64,000 nucleotides of DNA from Parasaccharibacter apium (GTDB lineage: Bacteria; Pseudomonadota; Alphaproteobacteria; Acetobacterales; Acetobacteraceae), in contig NZ_MEJG01000003.1 in the NCBI RefSeq assembly GCF_002592045.1, positions 62,001 through 126,000 on the forward strand, in the 5' to 3' direction. Shown here piece after piece: positions 37,884 through 48,700 of this stretch. The notes beneath the pieces are model-generated. The model was not told the DNA's origin, searched no databases, and saw only the letters and a program-made list of their open reading frames with translations. Position 1 is the stretch's first letter; each line of letters starts with the position of its first letter. Both the position numbers and the translations under genes were made by a program.

Positions 37884-38096
37884 CTAACCTCCAGATGCCT
37901 CCAACAAGGGTATTGCACTATAATAAATAAGCGCGATACCCACCCAACAGATGAGAAAAATCACCACGTCCCAGCAAAAGGCAGAAAAGCCAGAACGCTG
38001 CTTTTGTGGCCGCATAATTATAAAATGAAATAACACAGCAAACACCAAGGCTATGGCAGCGATCATAAGGGCCATAGGGTCATGTATTATACGCAT
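37884..38096 (-). CDS. Small two-helix membrane protein
   Basis: Seventy residues with two hydrophobic segments (MALMIAAIALVFAVLFHFII and VVIFLICWVGIALIYYSAIP) joined by a basic loop (MRPQKQRSG). The ribosome-binding site GGGGGAGAG lies six bases before the ATG, which supports translation. It starts 27 bases after the ccrM stop, so it is probably the last gene of the rnhB-ccrM transcript. I recognise no family; a role with CcrM is not implied by position alone. Confidence 0.65.
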   Translation of the reverse strand: MRIIHDPMALMIAAIALVFAVLFHFIIMRPQKQRSGFSAFCWDVVIFLICWVGIALIYYSAIPLLEASGG

Positions 38097-38123
38097 CTCA
38101 GCTCTCCCCCATAATATACAGGA

Positions 38124-39209
38124 TTACGCGGTACGGCGTAATTCATGCGTTTCCTGCCGTAAAACATCAATCGGCACAAGCTGACCATCACGCTCAAAAT
38201 ACCAAAAGGTCCAACCATTACAGGACGCTGCATTCGTTAGAAGCGCCCCTAATTTATGAATGGAGCCACGATGCTGCCCCGACACCAACGTCCCATCGGG
38301 GGAGACGCGTGCTTTAAGCCGTTTTTGGCGGTCATACACCACCGTACCCGGTGGGAGACTTCCATTCTCCACAAAAGACCCAAAGGGAATACGCGGCAAT
38401 TCCCGCTTAGCGGGGGTAATCTCCAATTGCTCGGCTGGCAACGCTTCAATCTCCGCCAAGCGTGCTTCTGCGGCTTTAATATAGTCGGGATGACGCTCAA
38501 TCGCGACATAACGCCGCCCTAACTTCTTAGCCACAGCTGGGGTTGTCCCCGTCCCACAAAAAGGGTCCAGCACAACATCTTTAGCCATTGTTGCTGCAAG
38601 GAGTGTCCGATGCAGCAAGCTCTCCGGCTTTTGCGTGGGGTGAAGCTTCAACCCATGCTCATTTTTAAGCCGCTCATTACCAGTACATAAGGGGAGATAC
38701 CAATCCGAGCGCATTTGAAGGTCCTCATTCAGAGCCTTCATGGCTTGATAATTAAAGCGATATTTGCTCTCCGGCCCGCGTGCTGCCCAAATTAAGGTCT
38801 CATGCGCATTAGTAAAACGCCGCCCCCGAAAATTAGGCATGGGGTTCGACTTACGCCAGATAATGTCATTGAGGATCCAGAACCCCAAATCCTGCATAAT
38901 CGCCCCAAGGCGAAAAATATTGTGATAAGAGCCAATCACCCAAATGGTGCCATCCTTATGGAGCAGACGGCGCGCCTCGCTTAACCATGCGCGGGTAAAG
39001 TCATCATAGGCTTCATACCCTGTAAACTTATCCCAATCATCATCAACGCCATCCACCACACTTTCATCTGGGCGGCGCAACTCCCCACGTAATTGGAGGT
39101 TATAGGGTGGGTCTGCAAAGACACAATTCACACTCGCATCAGGGAGGGTTTTCATCACCTCCACACATTCCCCACGTAAAATCCGGTTAAGGGGCATATC
39201 CGCTTTCAT
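38124..39209 (-). CDS. ccrM: CcrM-type adenine-N6 DNA methyltransferase (GANTC)
   Basis: CcrM methylates adenine in GANTC and, in alphaproteobacteria, ties transcription to replication. The 361-residue protein has the beta-group motif order, with the catalytic ADPPYNLQL near residue 32 and the SAM site [17 protein letters not shown] near 215. A C-terminal DNA-binding extension (about 275-361) with [20 protein letters not shown] and [12 protein letters not shown] is characteristic of CcrM and separates it from HinfI-type restriction enzymes. No endonuclease gene is adjacent, so this is an orphan regulator. It overlaps the rnhB stop by 4 bases (ATGA), which fixes the start. Three GANTC sites lie upstream of this operon. 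Confidence 0.95.
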   Translation of the reverse strand: MKADMPLNRILRGECVEVMKTLPDASVNCVFADPPYNLQLRGELRRPDESVVDGVDDDWDKFTGYEAYDDFTRAWLSEARRLLHKDGTIWVIGSYHNIFRLGAIMQDLGFWILNDIIWRKSNPMPNFRGRRFTNAHETLIWAARGPESKYRFNYQAMKALNEDLQMRSDWYLPLCTGNERLKNEHGLKLHPTQKPESLLHRTLLAATMAKDVVLDPFCGTGTTPAVAKKLGRRYVAIERHPDYIKAAEARLAEIEALPAEQLEITPAKRELPRIPFGSFVENGSLPPGTVVYDRQKRLKARVSPDGTLVSGQHRGSIHKLGALLTNAASCNGWTFWYFERDGQLVPIDVLRQETHELRRTA

Positions 39210-39841
39210 GCTGCGTGAACCTTTGCTGCAATCATATGTTTTATGGGGGCAAAACTACGCCTATGGTGGAGGGTCACCCCATCCTCGTGCAATCCTGCAA
39301 GGTGGAGAGCCGTGCCATACCCGGCATTACGCTCCCATCCATAGGCTGTATGACGTGTGGCTAAACGGGCCATAAGCCGGTCTCGCACCACTTTGGCCAC
39401 AATAGACGCCGCAGCAATGGAGAGGCTCTTACTATCACCTTTAACAACCGTCTCTACCCGACAAGGTAAGGCGGGCGCGCGGTTGCCGTCTATCAAGGCC
39501 ATAGCAGGCCATTGGCCCAGCTTTACGGCAAGGCGGCTCATCGCGCGCTGCATCGCTAAATGACACGCCTGACCAATATTGAGCCGGTCAATCTCCTGCA
39601 CCGAGGCCGCGCTAACAGCCGCACAAACGCTTGGCTCCGCCACCAAAGCGGCATAAGCCTTCTCCCGCCGTGCTATTGTCAGTTTTTTGGAATCATCCAA
39701 CAGACCCGCCAATGGTGCAGAAGGCCGCGTGAGAAACACAACCGCAGCAGCGACCACAGGCCCTGCCAGCGGACCACGCCCGACTTCATCCACGCCTGCG
39801 ACAAGCCCTTCATATTGGTCTTCTAGGCTGTAATCTGGCAT
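39206..39841 (-). CDS. rnhB: Ribonuclease HII
   Basis: RNase HII cuts the RNA strand of RNA/DNA hybrids and starts removal of misincorporated ribonucleotides. ATG 39841 gives 211 residues and has GGAAAGGG five bases upstream; more upstream methionines (39865, 39877) would add residues outside the family. The active-site acidic residues are seen in [14 protein letters not shown] near residue 15 and in ALIDGNRAP and [18 protein letters not shown] further on. It precedes ccrM with a 4-base overlap, an arrangement seen in other alphaproteobacteria. Confidence 0.95.
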   Translation of the reverse strand: MPDYSLEDQYEGLVAGVDEVGRGPLAGPVVAAAVVFLTRPSAPLAGLLDDSKKLTIARREKAYAALVAEPSVCAAVSAASVQEIDRLNIGQACHLAMQRAMSRLAVKLGQWPAMALIDGNRAPALPCRVETVVKGDSKSLSIAAASIVAKVVRDRLMARLATRHTAYGWERNAGYGTALHLAGLHEDGVTLHHRRSFAPIKHMIAAKVHAA

Positions 39842-39894
39842 GAAGGCCCTTTCCACTCGCTTCATTCGACACGTCATTCATCCGTGCCGATTTT

Positions 39895-39942
39895 GAATCA
39901 CTCCGAGTCGGAAAGAAAGCCCCTTTTTTAAAAAAATGAGTC
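39895..39942. promoter_or_regulatory. Cluster of three GANTC sites upstream of rnhB-ccrM
   Basis: GAATC (39895-39899), GAGTC (39905-39909) and GAGTC (39938-39942) are the recognition sequence of the enzyme encoded downstream. On average one is expected per 256 bases. The first two are exactly ten bases apart. In Caulobacter, GANTC sites in the ccrM leader let methylation shut the gene off; the same logic is plausible here. The distal site overlaps a TTGACT on the minus strand, but no matching -10 was found. Confidence 0.5.
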
Positions 39943-39980
39943 AAGAGAGAAAATAATGCCTTTTTATGAGGCAATACCGC

Positions 39981-40709
39981 CTAAAGCTGCACATCCCCTT
40001 CTTGCGGGGCGGCCTGAGCGGGGCCGGTATTATCCGGGCTGGAGGAAGCAGATTTTTGCCCCGTGGTGCTATGCTCTGCTGAGGATTTTACGCTCTGCAC
40101 CTGAAAAGAGACATGCGGGAAACCCGGCGGCGGGTTGGTTATAAGGATGGCCCCTTCCCCCACCATCAAGAACGCAGAACAGACAAACAATATGAAGCCT
40201 TTACGGACGATCCGCCATCGGCACCATAAATAACCGGGTATAAATAACAACCACAAAAACGCAGGAGGCGTGACCCCGGCAAGCGTAAGAGCTTTTCTAT
40301 CCTGCATAAACGCCAGAAAAAGGATCGCCCCAATGCATAACCCTGTTAGCAGGCTTTCGGAATGAACAGTCCAATGCAATATCTGCCCTGCAAACAGCAG
40401 GGTCACATTCACAACTTCTGGTAGAAGCAACATCCACGCCCATAAGAAAGGTACCTTGCCCAGCTTCCCTCCCGTACCAGCAGCTACAGCGGTGGCAGGC
40501 TTGGGCTGACCCAAAGTAAGGGTGAATATCTTCACATCCCCACTCGGGAAGGCAAGGCCCGCTTTACTTGCAGGCCGCCACTCATTGCCAAAAGCCGGGT
40601 GCCAGACGAGGGTTTGCGGCTTAATATCGTGATGAATCGCCAGACGGACCATTTCGGCTTGCGATACCGGACCGACCTGCTGACCATCACGCTCGTAATA
40701 CCACTGCAT
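39981..40709 (-). CDS. GYF-domain membrane protein
   Basis: A 242-residue inner-membrane protein with an N-terminal GYF_2-type domain facing the cytosol (MQWYYERDGQQVGPVSQAEM, then LVWHPAFGNEWRPAS). This fold usually binds proline-rich peptides. About four hydrophobic helices follow (residues ~85-205), then a Ser/Pro/Gln-rich tail. Function and partner are unknown. Similar proteins often sit beside RDD or DUF4339 membrane genes. It lies 139 bases upstream of rnhB and 31 bases after the DUF883 gene. Confidence 0.8.
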   Translation of the reverse strand: MQWYYERDGQQVGPVSQAEMVRLAIHHDIKPQTLVWHPAFGNEWRPASKAGLAFPSGDVKIFTLTLGQPKPATAVAAGTGGKLGKVPFLWAWMLLLPEVVNVTLLFAGQILHWTVHSESLLTGLCIGAILFLAFMQDRKALTLAGVTPPAFLWLLFIPGYLWCRWRIVRKGFILFVCSAFLMVGEGAILITNPPPGFPHVSFQVQSVKSSAEHSTTGQKSASSSPDNTGPAQAAPQEGDVQL

Positions 40710-40740
40710 AACCCTCTCTGACCTCCTCTAGCCTTGACGT

Positions 40741-41028
40741 TTAGCTACGTTTTTTAAAGAGGAGCCGCCCTAATACTAGCCCCACGAAAGCAATAATCCC
40801 CAGCGCAACAAAAGGACGCTCCTGAATAAAGCTTGTAGCAGCCTCAAGACGGCTCTCATTAGCATCGTACAAATCAGCAAATTCATGCTTTGCACGACCA
40901 CTCAGTTGATCAATCTTGCCCCCAGCCTGCATAGCAGCGTCACCAGAGACCGCGCCAAAAGCATCTTTTACGCGCCCTTTAGCTTCCTGCACGAAGCCTT
41001 CACCCTTCATAGAGGTAGTGTCAACCAT
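40741..41028 (-). CDS. DUF883 (ElaB/YqjD-like) membrane-anchored protein
   Basis: A 95-residue tail-anchored protein. The N-terminal part resembles CsbD/DUF883 helices (EGFVQEAKGRVKDAFGAVSG, DQLSGRAKHEFADLYD). The C-terminus is a glycine-containing membrane helix ending in positive charges (RPFVALGIIAFVGLVLGRLL, then FKKRS). E. coli YqjD and ElaB bind ribosomes at the inner membrane in stationary phase; a like role is possible. ATG 41028 has GGGAGAG upstream. It is probably stress- or stationary-phase-controlled, but no special promoter was identified. Confidence 0.85.
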   Translation of the reverse strand: MVDTTSMKGEGFVQEAKGRVKDAFGAVSGDAAMQAGGKIDQLSGRAKHEFADLYDANESRLEAATSFIQERPFVALGIIAFVGLVLGRLLFKKRS

Positions 41029-41311
41029 GTCCGTCTCTCCCATCAACGCGATGCGTTGTGAATCAATGAATTTATAGCCAGACTATGCCCTGCATAATCA
41101 CTTGCTACGCTCGTTGATATGCAACCCCCCTATCCATTCTTCAAGGGGGCAACGGGGCTACACGACCAGAAGAGTGTATATTTTTTATAAATACAAAATG
41201 TTAAGGTGTCATTCCATGGTATAAGTCCTATTATGTGCCCGCTTTATGCCATAATCTTTGGCACCATTACCTCACATTGCTCTACCATTATCATAAGAAA
41301 GTCACATCCCT

Positions 41312-42493
41312 ATGAGTCCCGCCCTATCCCCACAACATCCCTCTCCTTCAAAGGGGAAAAAATGGTGGATTACGGGGGTTACGCTACTAGTTATCCTCAT
41401 CATTGCTTGGCGTTTACATAGCACTAACCAACATACATCCCAGCATCATGGTGACGCTGCACCAGCTGTAGCCATCGCTACCGCACATCGCGCGGCTATG
41501 CCGGTTATCCTCCAGCTCCTCGGGACAGTAGTCCCCATCACCAATGTTACCATTACCCCGCGCGTTAGCGGCCATATCTTGGCCGTATATTACCAAGAGG
41601 GGCAGCATGTTCACCGCGGTGATGTGCTAGAGCTCATCGACCCACGCCCTTATGAAGCAACATTGCATCAATATCAGGGTACCCTTGCTGCGGACCGTGC
41701 CCAGCTTGCCAAAGCGCGTGTCGATAATGCGCGCTATCAGCGTTTGATCAAACAGAACTCCACCTCCGCTATGTTAGCACGCGACCAAGAGTTTACCGTC
41801 CAACAGCTGGAAGGTCAGGTTGCTTTTGATGAAGCAAATGTCCGTAATGCGGAGCTCAATGTCATGTATTGCCACATTACAGCCCCTGTAGATGGGCGCG
41901 TAGGTATTCGTGCCTTAGATGTAGGTAATTACGTCACAATAGGCCAATCTGGTGGGCTAACGACCCTTACCCAGATGCAGCCTATTTCCGTCATTTTTAC
42001 ATTACCACAAAATAACTTACCTGAGGTCCAAGAGCAGCTTAATCGCCATCCCTCCCTCACTGTGGAGGCATGGAGCAGCGATAACACCCGTAAGCTTGCC
42101 ACAGGGACGGTTAATGCGTTGGATAGCCAAATTGATACCTCAACAGGGACGGTGCGGTTACGTGGTATCTTCCCCAATGAGGATGAACGCCTCTTTCCTA
42201 ATGAGTTTGTCAATGCACATCTCTTAGTGCAGACCATCCAAAACGCATTACTTGTGCCGAGCAATGCCATCCAAACCGGGCCGGATGGACAATTTGTTTA
42301 TGTCATTGAGAAGGATATGACGGCCGTTGTCCACCCTGTAAAACTAGGCCAGAGTGATGACAATAACAGCGTCATCCTCTCTGGCGTGGCAGAGGGAGAC
42401 CGCATCGTCACTGATGGGATTAATCATCTCCGCCCCGGCAGTAAAGTTACCATCGCCGCTGGCCCGGCTGACACAACAACCACACACCCTTAA
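41312..42493 (+). CDS. mdtA: RND efflux periplasmic adaptor (MdtA-like)
   Basis: The membrane-fusion protein linking the inner-membrane pump to the outer-membrane channel. It has 393 residues: an N-terminal anchor helix (WWITGVTLLVILIIAWRL), a lipoyl/barrel-sandwich half (VSGHILAVYYQEGQHVHRGD), an alpha-hairpin, the second lipoyl half (YCHITAPVDGRVGIRALDVG), then beta-barrel and membrane-proximal domains. It heads a four-gene set with two distinct RND pumps, the arrangement of MdtABC, which exports bile salts and novobiocin in E. coli. No regulator gene lies next to it, and no clear promoter was found in the AT-rich 265-base region upstream. Confidence 0.9.
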   Translation: MSPALSPQHPSPSKGKKWWITGVTLLVILIIAWRLHSTNQHTSQHHGDAAPAVAIATAHRAAMPVILQLLGTVVPITNVTITPRVSGHILAVYYQEGQHVHRGDVLELIDPRPYEATLHQYQGTLAADRAQLAKARVDNARYQRLIKQNSTSAMLARDQEFTVQQLEGQVAFDEANVRNAELNVMYCHITAPVDGRVGIRALDVGNYVTIGQSGGLTTLTQMQPISVIFTLPQNNLPEVQEQLNRHPSLTVEAWSSDNTRKLATGTVNALDSQIDTSTGTVRLRGIFPNEDERLFPNEFVNAHLLVQTIQNALLVPSNAIQTGPDGQFVYVIEKDMTAVVHPVKLGQSDDNNSVILSGVAEGDRIVTDGINHLRPGSKVTIAAGPADTTTTHP

Positions 42494-42517
42494 TACTCCG
42501 TTTGAGCTTGTGAGCCT

Positions 42518-45500
42518 GTGAATCCTTCTCGTCTCTTTATCGAACGCCCCGTTGCGACCAGCTTGCTGATGCTGGGCATTATGCTGGCTGGGTTATTAGG
42601 GTATCATTTCCTCCCCCTCTCCGCTTTGCCAGAGGTCGAATACCCTACCATCACCGTTTCGACCTTCTACCCCGGTGCCAGCCCTGATGTAATGAGTACC
42701 TCTGTCACAGCCCCGCTAGAGACACAATTAGGGCAGATGGCTGGGTTAGACCAAATGACCTCCCAATCCTCTGGGGGGGCCTCTGTCATCACACTGCGCT
42801 TCGGCTTAGACATGAAGATGGATATTGCCGAGCAAGAAGTGCAAGCCGCCATCAATAATGCTGGCTCTCTCCTGCCTAATGACCTTCCCGCCCCGCCGAT
42901 TTACGCCAAGGTCAACCCCGCTGATACACCCATCATGACGCTCGGCATCACCTCCCGCACCTTGCCGCTGCCGGAGGTGGAAGATTACGTCAACACACGC
43001 TTAGAGCAAAAGATAAGCCAAATCTCCGGTGTGGGGTTGGTGACCCTCTCCGGGGGGAACCGCAAGGCTTATCGCATACAAATCAACATCCCTAAGCTTA
43101 CCTCATACGGCATCGCGCTAGATACTGTCCGCACCATCATCGGCACGGTGAATGTCAACTCCCCTACAGGGACGTTCGATGGCCCCCATCATGCGACCTC
43201 ACTCCGCATTGATGGGCAAATACAATCCGTCGAACAACTTATGAATCAGGTCATTGCGTATCAAAATAACGGGCCTATCCGTTTGCGGGATGTTGGGCGC
43301 GTTGTGGAGGGGGCCGAAAATAACCAGCTTGCGGCATGGGCCAATAAAACCCCAGCTCTTATCCTCAATATTCAACGCCAGCCCGGCGCGAATGTGATTG
43401 CCGTGGCTGATAATGTGCGCGCCATCCTCCCCCGCTTACAGCAAGACCTCCCACCGGGGATTGATATTGTCCCCTTAACAGACCGTACCACCACCATCCG
43501 CGCCTCTGTTCATGATGTTGGGCTAGAGCTTATCTTGGCGATGCTACTCGTTGTGGGGGTGATTTTTGTCTTTCTTTGCAATATCCCTGCGACCATCATC
43601 CCCGGCCTTTCTGTCCCTCTCTCGCTAATTGGGACACTCTCGGCAATGTATTTGCTGGGCTTCTCGCTGGATAATCTCTCCCTTATGTCCCTTACCATTG
43701 CCTCCGGCTTTGTGGTGGATGATGCCATTGTGGTGATTGAAAATATCTCCCGCTTTGTAGAAGCAGGCGAGGACCGTTATACAGCCGCCCTTAAAGGGGC
43801 CAAAGAGATTGGCTTTACCATCATCTCACTCACAGTCTCACTAATTGCTGTGCTTATCCCGCTGCTTTTTATGAGCGATGTGGTGGGGCGTCTCTTCCGT
43901 GAATTCGCGATGACCTTGGCCATCACTATCTCCCTCTCGGCTCTTATCTCCATCACCCTTGTCCCGATGATGTGCGCACGGATGCTGAGTGAACGCCACA
44001 AACCCAACAGCACGCCACAGGAGAGAGTACATTGGCTCACACGCTTTGCCGACTTCATGCAGGAGATGATGGACTGGCTCATCGCCCGGTATGATCGCGG
44101 CTTAGCGATTGTCTTTCGCCACCAACCATTAACCCTCATTGTCGCCGCAGCGAGTATTCTCATGACCGGTCTGCTCGCATGGGGCATACCGAAAGGCTTT
44201 TTCCCCTCCCAAGATAGCGGTGTCATACAGGGGATTTCCGTCATGCCGGCTAATATATCTTTTGAGGGCATGAAAACACGGCAAGCTGAACTCGGACGGC
44301 TCATCCTCCAAGACCCTGATGTGGTAAGCCTCTCCTCCTTTATCGGGATTGATGGGCAAAATATGACCCTCAATTCCGGCCGGTTTCTCATTAATCTAAA
44401 GCCTAAAGACGAACGCAACAGCTCCCTTGATGCCATACAAGCCCGGCTTAATGCCGCAGCACGCACCCTCCCCGGCACGCATCTTTACACCCAGCCCGTC
44501 CAAGACCTCTCGCTGGAGACATCCGTCTCAGCCATGCAATATCAATTCATGCTTGAAACACCCGATTATGACGATTTCTCCCTCTGGGTGCCGCGCTTTC
44601 TTGATGCCCTCAAGCATGAGCCTTCCCTCAATGATGTGACCTCCGACCTCCAAGCGGATGGTCTAACGGCTATGCTTACGCTGGACCGTACCAATGGGGC
44701 GCGTTATTCCATCACCCCGCAGACGGTCGATAATTTGCTTTATGATAGCTTTGGCCAACGGCAAGTTTCCACCATCTACACACAATCCAACCAATATCGT
44801 GTCATTTTAGAGGCTGACCCACGCTTCCAACAGAGCCAAAAAAGCCTCTCAGAACTTTATCTACCGGGTATCGCCTCCGAGGCGGGGAGCAGCACAAGCG
44901 GGCCAACACGCCAGCCGACCTCAGGGTTAGTACCGCTCTTGCAAGTCACCAGCCTAAGCCGGCTGACCTCGCCTTTGCTCATCACGCATTATGGGCAATT
45001 CCCCGCCACGACAATTTCTTTCAATCTCGCGCCACATCATGCGCTGGGGGAGGCCACAACCGCCATTGAGCATATCCGCCAGAAGATTGGCCTCCCCGGC
45101 ACCTTCCAAACCGCCTTTCAAGGCACGGCTGCTGCCTTTAAAAATGCACTGGGCAATGAGCTCGGCCTCGTCATCGCTGCGATTGTAGCGGTCTATATCG
45201 TGCTAGGCGTGCTGTATGAGAGCTTCATTCACCCTATCACCATTCTCTCTACCCTCCCCTCCGCTGCGATTGGGGCGTTCCTAGGGCTTTATGGCTTTGG
45301 GATGCCCCTGGATATTATGGGCATTATCGGCATTGTGCTGCTCATCGGCATCGTCAAGAAAAACGCGATTATGATGATCGACTTCGCCCTCCAAGCGGAG
45401 CGACAAGATAATCTCCCCCCCCTTGAGGCCATACGCCAAGCCGCTTTGCTCCGCTTCCGCCCGATTTTGATGACAACACTCGCCGCCCTTTTTGGGGCAC

Positions 45501-45706
45501 TCCCCCTCCTCCTCAGCAGTGGCACAGGGGCAGAATTACGCCGCCCGCTAGGCGTGACGATTGTCTTTGGGTTGATGCTCTCCCAGCTTCTAACGCTCTT
45601 TACAACGCCAGTGATCTACCTCTTCATGAACGCTTGTAGCTTGAAGGTGCGGGAGGTTATCCAAAAACACCTCCATAAATCTGAACAACCTGCACAAACA
45701 CCGTGA
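42518..45706 (+). CDS. mdtB: RND multidrug efflux pump, MdtB-like subunit
   Basis: A proton-driven inner-membrane exporter of 1062 residues with 12 helices and two large periplasmic loops. The N-terminus (LFIERPVATSLLMLGIMLAG, then SALPEVEYPTI) follows MdtB closely. The proton-relay aspartates are in GFVVDDAIVVIENISR, and IVLLIGIVKKNAIMMIDFAL marks the second half. MdtB and MdtC assemble as a 2:1 heterotrimer in E. coli. The start is GTG, 24 bases after mdtA, and the end overlaps the next pump start by 4 bases. An intact run of eight C (45415-45422) shows that long C-runs can be called correctly in this assembly. Confidence 0.93.
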   Translation: MNPSRLFIERPVATSLLMLGIMLAGLLGYHFLPLSALPEVEYPTITVSTFYPGASPDVMSTSVTAPLETQLGQMAGLDQMTSQSSGGASVITLRFGLDMKMDIAEQEVQAAINNAGSLLPNDLPAPPIYAKVNPADTPIMTLGITSRTLPLPEVEDYVNTRLEQKISQISGVGLVTLSGGNRKAYRIQINIPKLTSYGIALDTVRTIIGTVNVNSPTGTFDGPHHATSLRIDGQIQSVEQLMNQVIAYQNNGPIRLRDVGRVVEGAENNQLAAWANKTPALILNIQRQPGANVIAVADNVRAILPRLQQDLPPGIDIVPLTDRTTTIRASVHDVGLELILAMLLVVGVIFVFLCNIPATIIPGLSVPLSLIGTLSAMYLLGFSLDNLSLMSLTIASGFVVDDAIVVIENISRFVEAGEDRYTAALKGAKEIGFTIISLTVSLIAVLIPLLFMSDVVGRLFREFAMTLAITISLSALISITLVPMMCARMLSERHKPNSTPQERVHWLTRFADFMQEMMDWLIARYDRGLAIVFRHQPLTLIVAAASILMTGLLAWGIPKGFFPSQDSGVIQGISVMPANISFEGMKTRQAELGRLILQDPDVVSLSSFIGIDGQNMTLNSGRFLINLKPKDERNSSLDAIQARLNAAARTLPGTHLYTQPVQDLSLETSVSAMQYQFMLETPDYDDFSLWVPRFLDALKHEPSLNDVTSDLQADGLTAMLTLDRTNGARYSITPQTVDNLLYDSFGQRQVSTIYTQSNQYRVILEADPRFQQSQKSLSELYLPGIASEAGSSTSGPTRQPTSGLVPLLQVTSLSRLTSPLLITHYGQFPATTISFNLAPHHALGEATTAIEHIRQKIGLPGTFQTAFQGTAAAFKNALGNELGLVIAAIVAVYIVLGVLYESFIHPITILSTLPSAAIGAFLGLYGFGMPLDIMGIIGIVLLIGIVKKNAIMMIDFALQAERQDNLPPLEAIRQAALLRFRPILMTTLAALFGALPLLLSSGTGAELRRPLGVTIVFGLMLSQLLTLFTTPVIYLFMNACSLKVREVIQKHLHKSEQPAQTP

Positions 45707-48700
45707 GTTTTATTCGCCTCTTTGTCAGCCGCCCCGTCGGCACGCTCCTAATGACGCTGGCGATGGTTCTTGCGGGCTGCCTTGGCTATCATTATCTCCC
45801 CGTCTCGGACTTACCCGATGTCGATTACCCTGTGGTGATGGTGATTGCCAACCAACCTGGCGGCTCCCCGTCTGAAATTGCTAGCACCATCGCCGAGCCT
45901 TTAGAGCGTCATTTAGGGGCCATTGCGGGGGTGCGGGAAATGACCTCCCAATCCACCGTTAATCAAACCCGCATCCTCCTCCAATTTGACCTCTCACGCG
46001 ATATTAACGGGGCCGCGCGCGATGTCCAATCAGCCCTCCGCGCTGCACGGCAAGACTTGCCTACAACCCTCCGCAGCGACCCTAGCTATATGAAGGCAAA
46101 CGCGAATGGGCCGCCTATCATGGTCCTTACGCTCACTTCCTCAACCCGTACCCCTCAACAGCTTTATGATTTCGCCAATAACATCGTCCTCCCCGGCCTG
46201 AGCCAAGTAAAAGGGGTCGGCAATGTCGATATTCGCGGCAGTGCGCTACCCGCTGTCCGTGTGGAGGTTAATCCGTTACGGCTCTTCCGCTATGGGATTG
46301 GGTTTGAGGATATTCGCGCTGCTCTAACCTCTGCTAACGCCCATACGCCCAAAGGCTTTATCGAGAACCATAATCAGCGTTTCATCCTCGCTACGAATGA
46401 CCAAGCTACACAAGCAAGTGCCTATCGTTCCCTCATCATCGCCTATCGCAATAACCAACCTGTCCGCCTCTCCGATGTCGCTGATGTCGTTGATAGTGCG
46501 GAAGACCTCCGCCAAGCAGGTTATGTGAATGGTCAGCCAGATATTATCTGCACCGTTTATCCCCAAAGTGGGGCTAACATCATCCAAACGACCGATGGGC
46601 TAAAAGCACGTTTGCCACTCCTGCGCACAGCTTTGCCGGGTAATACACGTTTGGACCTCCAGCTTGACCGCTCTATCACCATTCGCGCCTCACTGGCTGA
46701 TACACAACGGACCCTCATCCTCGCTGTAGGGTTAGTGGTTCTGGTCGTTCTTTTCTTCCTACGCGATGGGGTGGCTGTCCTCATCCCTGCGCTTGTCGTC
46801 CCCGCTTCCATCATCACCACATTCGCCTTTATGAAACTGCTAGGCTATCAGCTTGATATTATGTCGCTGATGGCCCTCACCATCGTCACAGGCTTTGTTG
46901 TGGATGATGCCATTGTGGTGTTGGAGAACATCACACGCCATCAGGAAATGGGAAAATCTGCCTATAAAGCGGCCATAGACGGCACGGGGGAGGTCGTCTT
47001 TACTGTCATGTCCATCACCTTATCGCTGATTGTCGTTTTTCTCCCCATCTTGCTGATGGAAGGGGTCTCTGGCCTTTTCTTTCATGAATTTGCCATGACA
47101 ATCATCATCGCGCTTTGTGTCTCGATGGTGTTATCCCTAACCTTAGCCCCCATGCTCAGTGCCCAGCTTCTCGCTCTGCAAGAGCATAAACAGGCGCGCA
47201 CCTCCACAGGGATAATCCACACCAGCCTAAAATGGTGTAGCCATAAGCTGGATTATGGCTTCCAACGCCTCACCGTAGGCTATATGCGCTCGCTCTACGC
47301 TGTGATGGCCCATCCAAAACTCGTCCTCCTCTCCCTACCGCTCAGCCTCCTTCTCGCCGGTTGGCTCTTCACCTCCCTGCCCAAGGAGCTCTTCCCCCAG
47401 CAGGACCAGAGTATGATTATGGGGCGGCTTGTGGCAGACCAGGATATTTCCTTCCATGCGTTGCAGGCCCTCACCATTAAGGCCGAAAAACGCCTCGCCC
47501 AAGACCCTGATGTCATCAGTGCGATTGGGGGGTTAGGCAAACGCTCCTCTAATTCGGTCAATATGTTCATCACCCTCAAGCCGAAGGGAGAACGCAAGGA
47601 TGATATCTCTGTCACGATTAATCGCTTGAACCATCTTTTTTCTCACCAAGCCGGGCTATCCCTCCGCCTCCGCCTACCGAGCCTCATCGGCGGGGGCGCG
47701 CGCTCAACTGATGGGGCGTATCAATATAGCTTACAGGGCAACTCTGCCGAGGAGCTTTACCAATGGACCCCACGCGTAGTTGAAGCCCTCTCACACTTGC
47801 CTATGCTCACTGATGTAACCTCTGATATGGAGCAAGGCGGCCGTGGCATCACCCTCGCCCTCACACGCGATGTAGAAGCCCGCTATAACATTACCCCGCA
47901 GCTCGCCAGCAACGCGCTTTATGACGCTTTTGGACAACGCGCAGCCTCTGTGATTTATGAGCCATTAAATCAATATCGCGTCATTATGGAGGCCGCACCC
48001 ATCTTCTGGTCCGACCCGCACTTCCTCACACAAATGCGTGTGAGTGTAACAGGCGGTACAGCCAACGGGGCTTATGCCACCAATAATATCCGTGTCCGTG
48101 CGCATGACACCTCCAGCGCATCACTCTCCGAAGGGCAGCTCTCTTATCTAAACTCTGTCGCTAATGCCCTTGCAGGGGGTAAGTCCGCCTCTAATGGCTC
48201 TGCCGTTACAACTCGCAGTGAGACTATGGTCCCCCTCCCTTTGCTTGGCCCCTTAAAACAGGTCAATGACCCCCTCGCGGTTAATCATCAAGGCCAGTTT
48301 GTCGCGACAACTCTATCCTTCAACCTCGCCCCCGGTGCTGCTTTAGGGGACGCCATTACCGCGATTAACCAAGCCATGGTGCAACTCCATCTCCCGCGCG
48401 AGATTCAAGGTGGCTTTGCTGGCAATGCAGCCAGTTTGCAAAAATCTGTAAGCCGGGAGCCGCTCCTAATTCTCGCCGCGTTAATAGCCGTTTATGTCGT
48501 CCTCGGTATTTTATATGAAAGCTTAGTCCACCCGCTAACAATCCTCTCCACCCTGCCTTCAGCCGGCGTAGGGGCCTTGCTGGCTGTCACCCTCTTTGGC
48601 CAGCCTTTCTCCCTCCTCACCCTCATCGGTGTTATTTTGCTCATCGGCATTGTGAAAAAGAACGCCATTATGCTGATCGACTTTGCCATCCAAGCCCGCC

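Noticed and set aside
41047-41311. A promoter or operator for mdtABC in the AT-rich gap
   Set aside because: Several partial -35 and -10 words occur, but no pair with proper spacing, and no symmetric site stands out.
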